Assembly: GCA_013400115.1 (NCBI GenBank)
Contig: VXBP01003664.1
Location: 136,203-200,202 of the forward strand
Direction of reading: 5' to 3'
Source of the DNA: Rhinopomastus cyanomelas
Taxonomy: Eukaryota; Chordata; Aves; Bucerotiformes; Rhinopomastidae
DNA: 64,000 bases
Shown here: positions 63,271 to 64,000 of the stretch, one piece after another
Numbering within the stretch: the first letter of the stretch is position 1
How the letters are laid out: each line of letters begins with the position of its first letter
Notes under the pieces: model-generated
Told to the model about the DNA's origin: nothing
Databases searched by the model: none
Seen by the model: only the letters and a program-made list of their open reading frames with translations
Position numbers and translations under genes: made by a program

Positions 63271-64000
63271 CCCACAGAGCACCAGGATGCACCAGAACCA
63301 CAACCAAAACATCCTCCAGGATTTTGGGGGTAGGAGAAACTCAGCACAACCTCAATCCCACAACCTAGAGAAAAGTTCGGAGTTGGGACCCTCCAAAACC
63401 ATTATAAACCAGTCACACAGACAGCAGGTGCATCACTCATCCCCAGGCTTTGGTGCTCAGCAACACCCCCGCACCAAAATGGTCTTTCATGGGGGGAAAG
63501 AGAGGAAGATTCTCCTTCCCAGCACTGTCAGGGACTGGCTCTGGGGAGGGGGGAAATTTGCAGCTGGCTATTTTGTGCCACTTCAGAGCCTGTCGATTGT
63601 TGGGAGGAGAGGAGATTATAGGCTGTCAGGCAACCTGAAACCCAGCCAGACAGGATCTTTGCAGTCTGAAACCACTGAAAGCCAGTCAGCAGATTAAGAA
63701 AAGCAGTTATTGCTTTAAAAAAATCCTGAAACCCCAAACCCACACATCATCCCCTCCACCCACCCCATCTTTCCTGCTGGGAAGGAGGAGAAGCACCATC
63801 CTGGAGCTGGGGAGTTAGCGGCAGCCTTGATGTGCTGCATTAGCATCTTCGTTTGCTCCTCCGGCTCTAATTGCAGAGGGATGGAAGGAGGCAAAGCCAT
63901 GATGCTCAACCCCGCATCCGAGCTCCCATTAACCTCTGGCCTGGACGTGGGTTAAGAGGAAGCAGAAGGAAACGCCAGAGATGGACCCAGACAGCCTCAT
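63271..64000. other. Unique sequence to the window end
   Basis: No CR1. An open plus frame continues from the CR1 to 63697 but shows no domain. No exon supported. Confidence 0.4.

Overview
The window is vertebrate nuclear DNA, almost certainly from a bird. Its commonest sequence by far is the CR1 (chicken repeat 1) LINE retrotransposon, in more than 55 pieces on both strands. Almost all are 5'-truncated and carry recognisable CR1 3' ends (TTCCAATCCCTAATG followed by ATTCTATG-like octamers). Summed by eye, CR1 covers about 23-24 kb of 64 kb (roughly 37%). That is far above what is usual for chicken or songbirds. It points, as an inference only, to a CR1-rich lineage such as woodpeckers and relatives, or hornbills/hoopoes.

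Only one plausible piece of host coding sequence is visible: a signal-peptide-like first exon on the minus strand at 106-172, with a good splice donor. Its gene would continue to the left, outside the window. The rest looks like intergenic or long-intron DNA. No other exon, tRNA, rRNA or CRISPR array could be supported, and the many open frames are mostly antisense or sense readings of CR1 copies.

Layout: 1-510 candidate exon and a degenerate G-rich minisatellite; 0.5-3.1 kb unique; 3.1-12 kb alternating CR1 and unique DNA, with a hairpin of two CR1 tails at 4.75-4.85 kb and a nested pair at 8.55-9.66 kb; 12.4-13.1 kb a second nested pair; 13.1-15.3 kb unique, with a four-unit CR1-tail array at 14.27-14.57 kb and a GATA palindrome at 15.02 kb; 15.3-24.5 kb dense CR1; 24.5-31 kb mixed; 31.2-32.2 kb a longer CR1 copy that still shows reverse-transcriptase motifs; 33-44 kb mixed, with a perfect PBX-MEIS site at 35.85 kb; 44-50 kb mixed, including the inverted partner of the 18.9 kb repeat and a mosaic of CR1 pieces at 49.1-50.0 kb; 50-60 kb mixed, with a 1.04-kb CR1 at 56.6 kb whose empty site is seen at 59.5 kb; 60.7-62.1 kb a 22-bp minisatellite, a CR1 RT remnant and a ~140-bp tandem repeat; 62-64 kb the last CR1 pieces and unique DNA.

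At least six kinds of CR1 3' end can be told apart (types A-F in the entries), so several waves of insertion are present. Type A ends in GATCTTTCAAGGTCCC. Type B ends in GAGCTCTGAGCTCCC. Type C ends in GGATGCCCTTTG. Type D ends in GATCTTGAAGGTCTT and looks older. Type E starts, read antisense, with CTCTCAACCAGGCT. Type F ends in GATCTCTAGAG. The most unusual observations concern how these 3' ends are arranged: 76-bp and 38-bp tail monomers in tandem with shared junctions, tails facing each other as hairpins, 5'-to-5' joined pairs with tails outward, and a 264-bp composite present twice in inverted orientation 27 kb apart with 151 bp identical.
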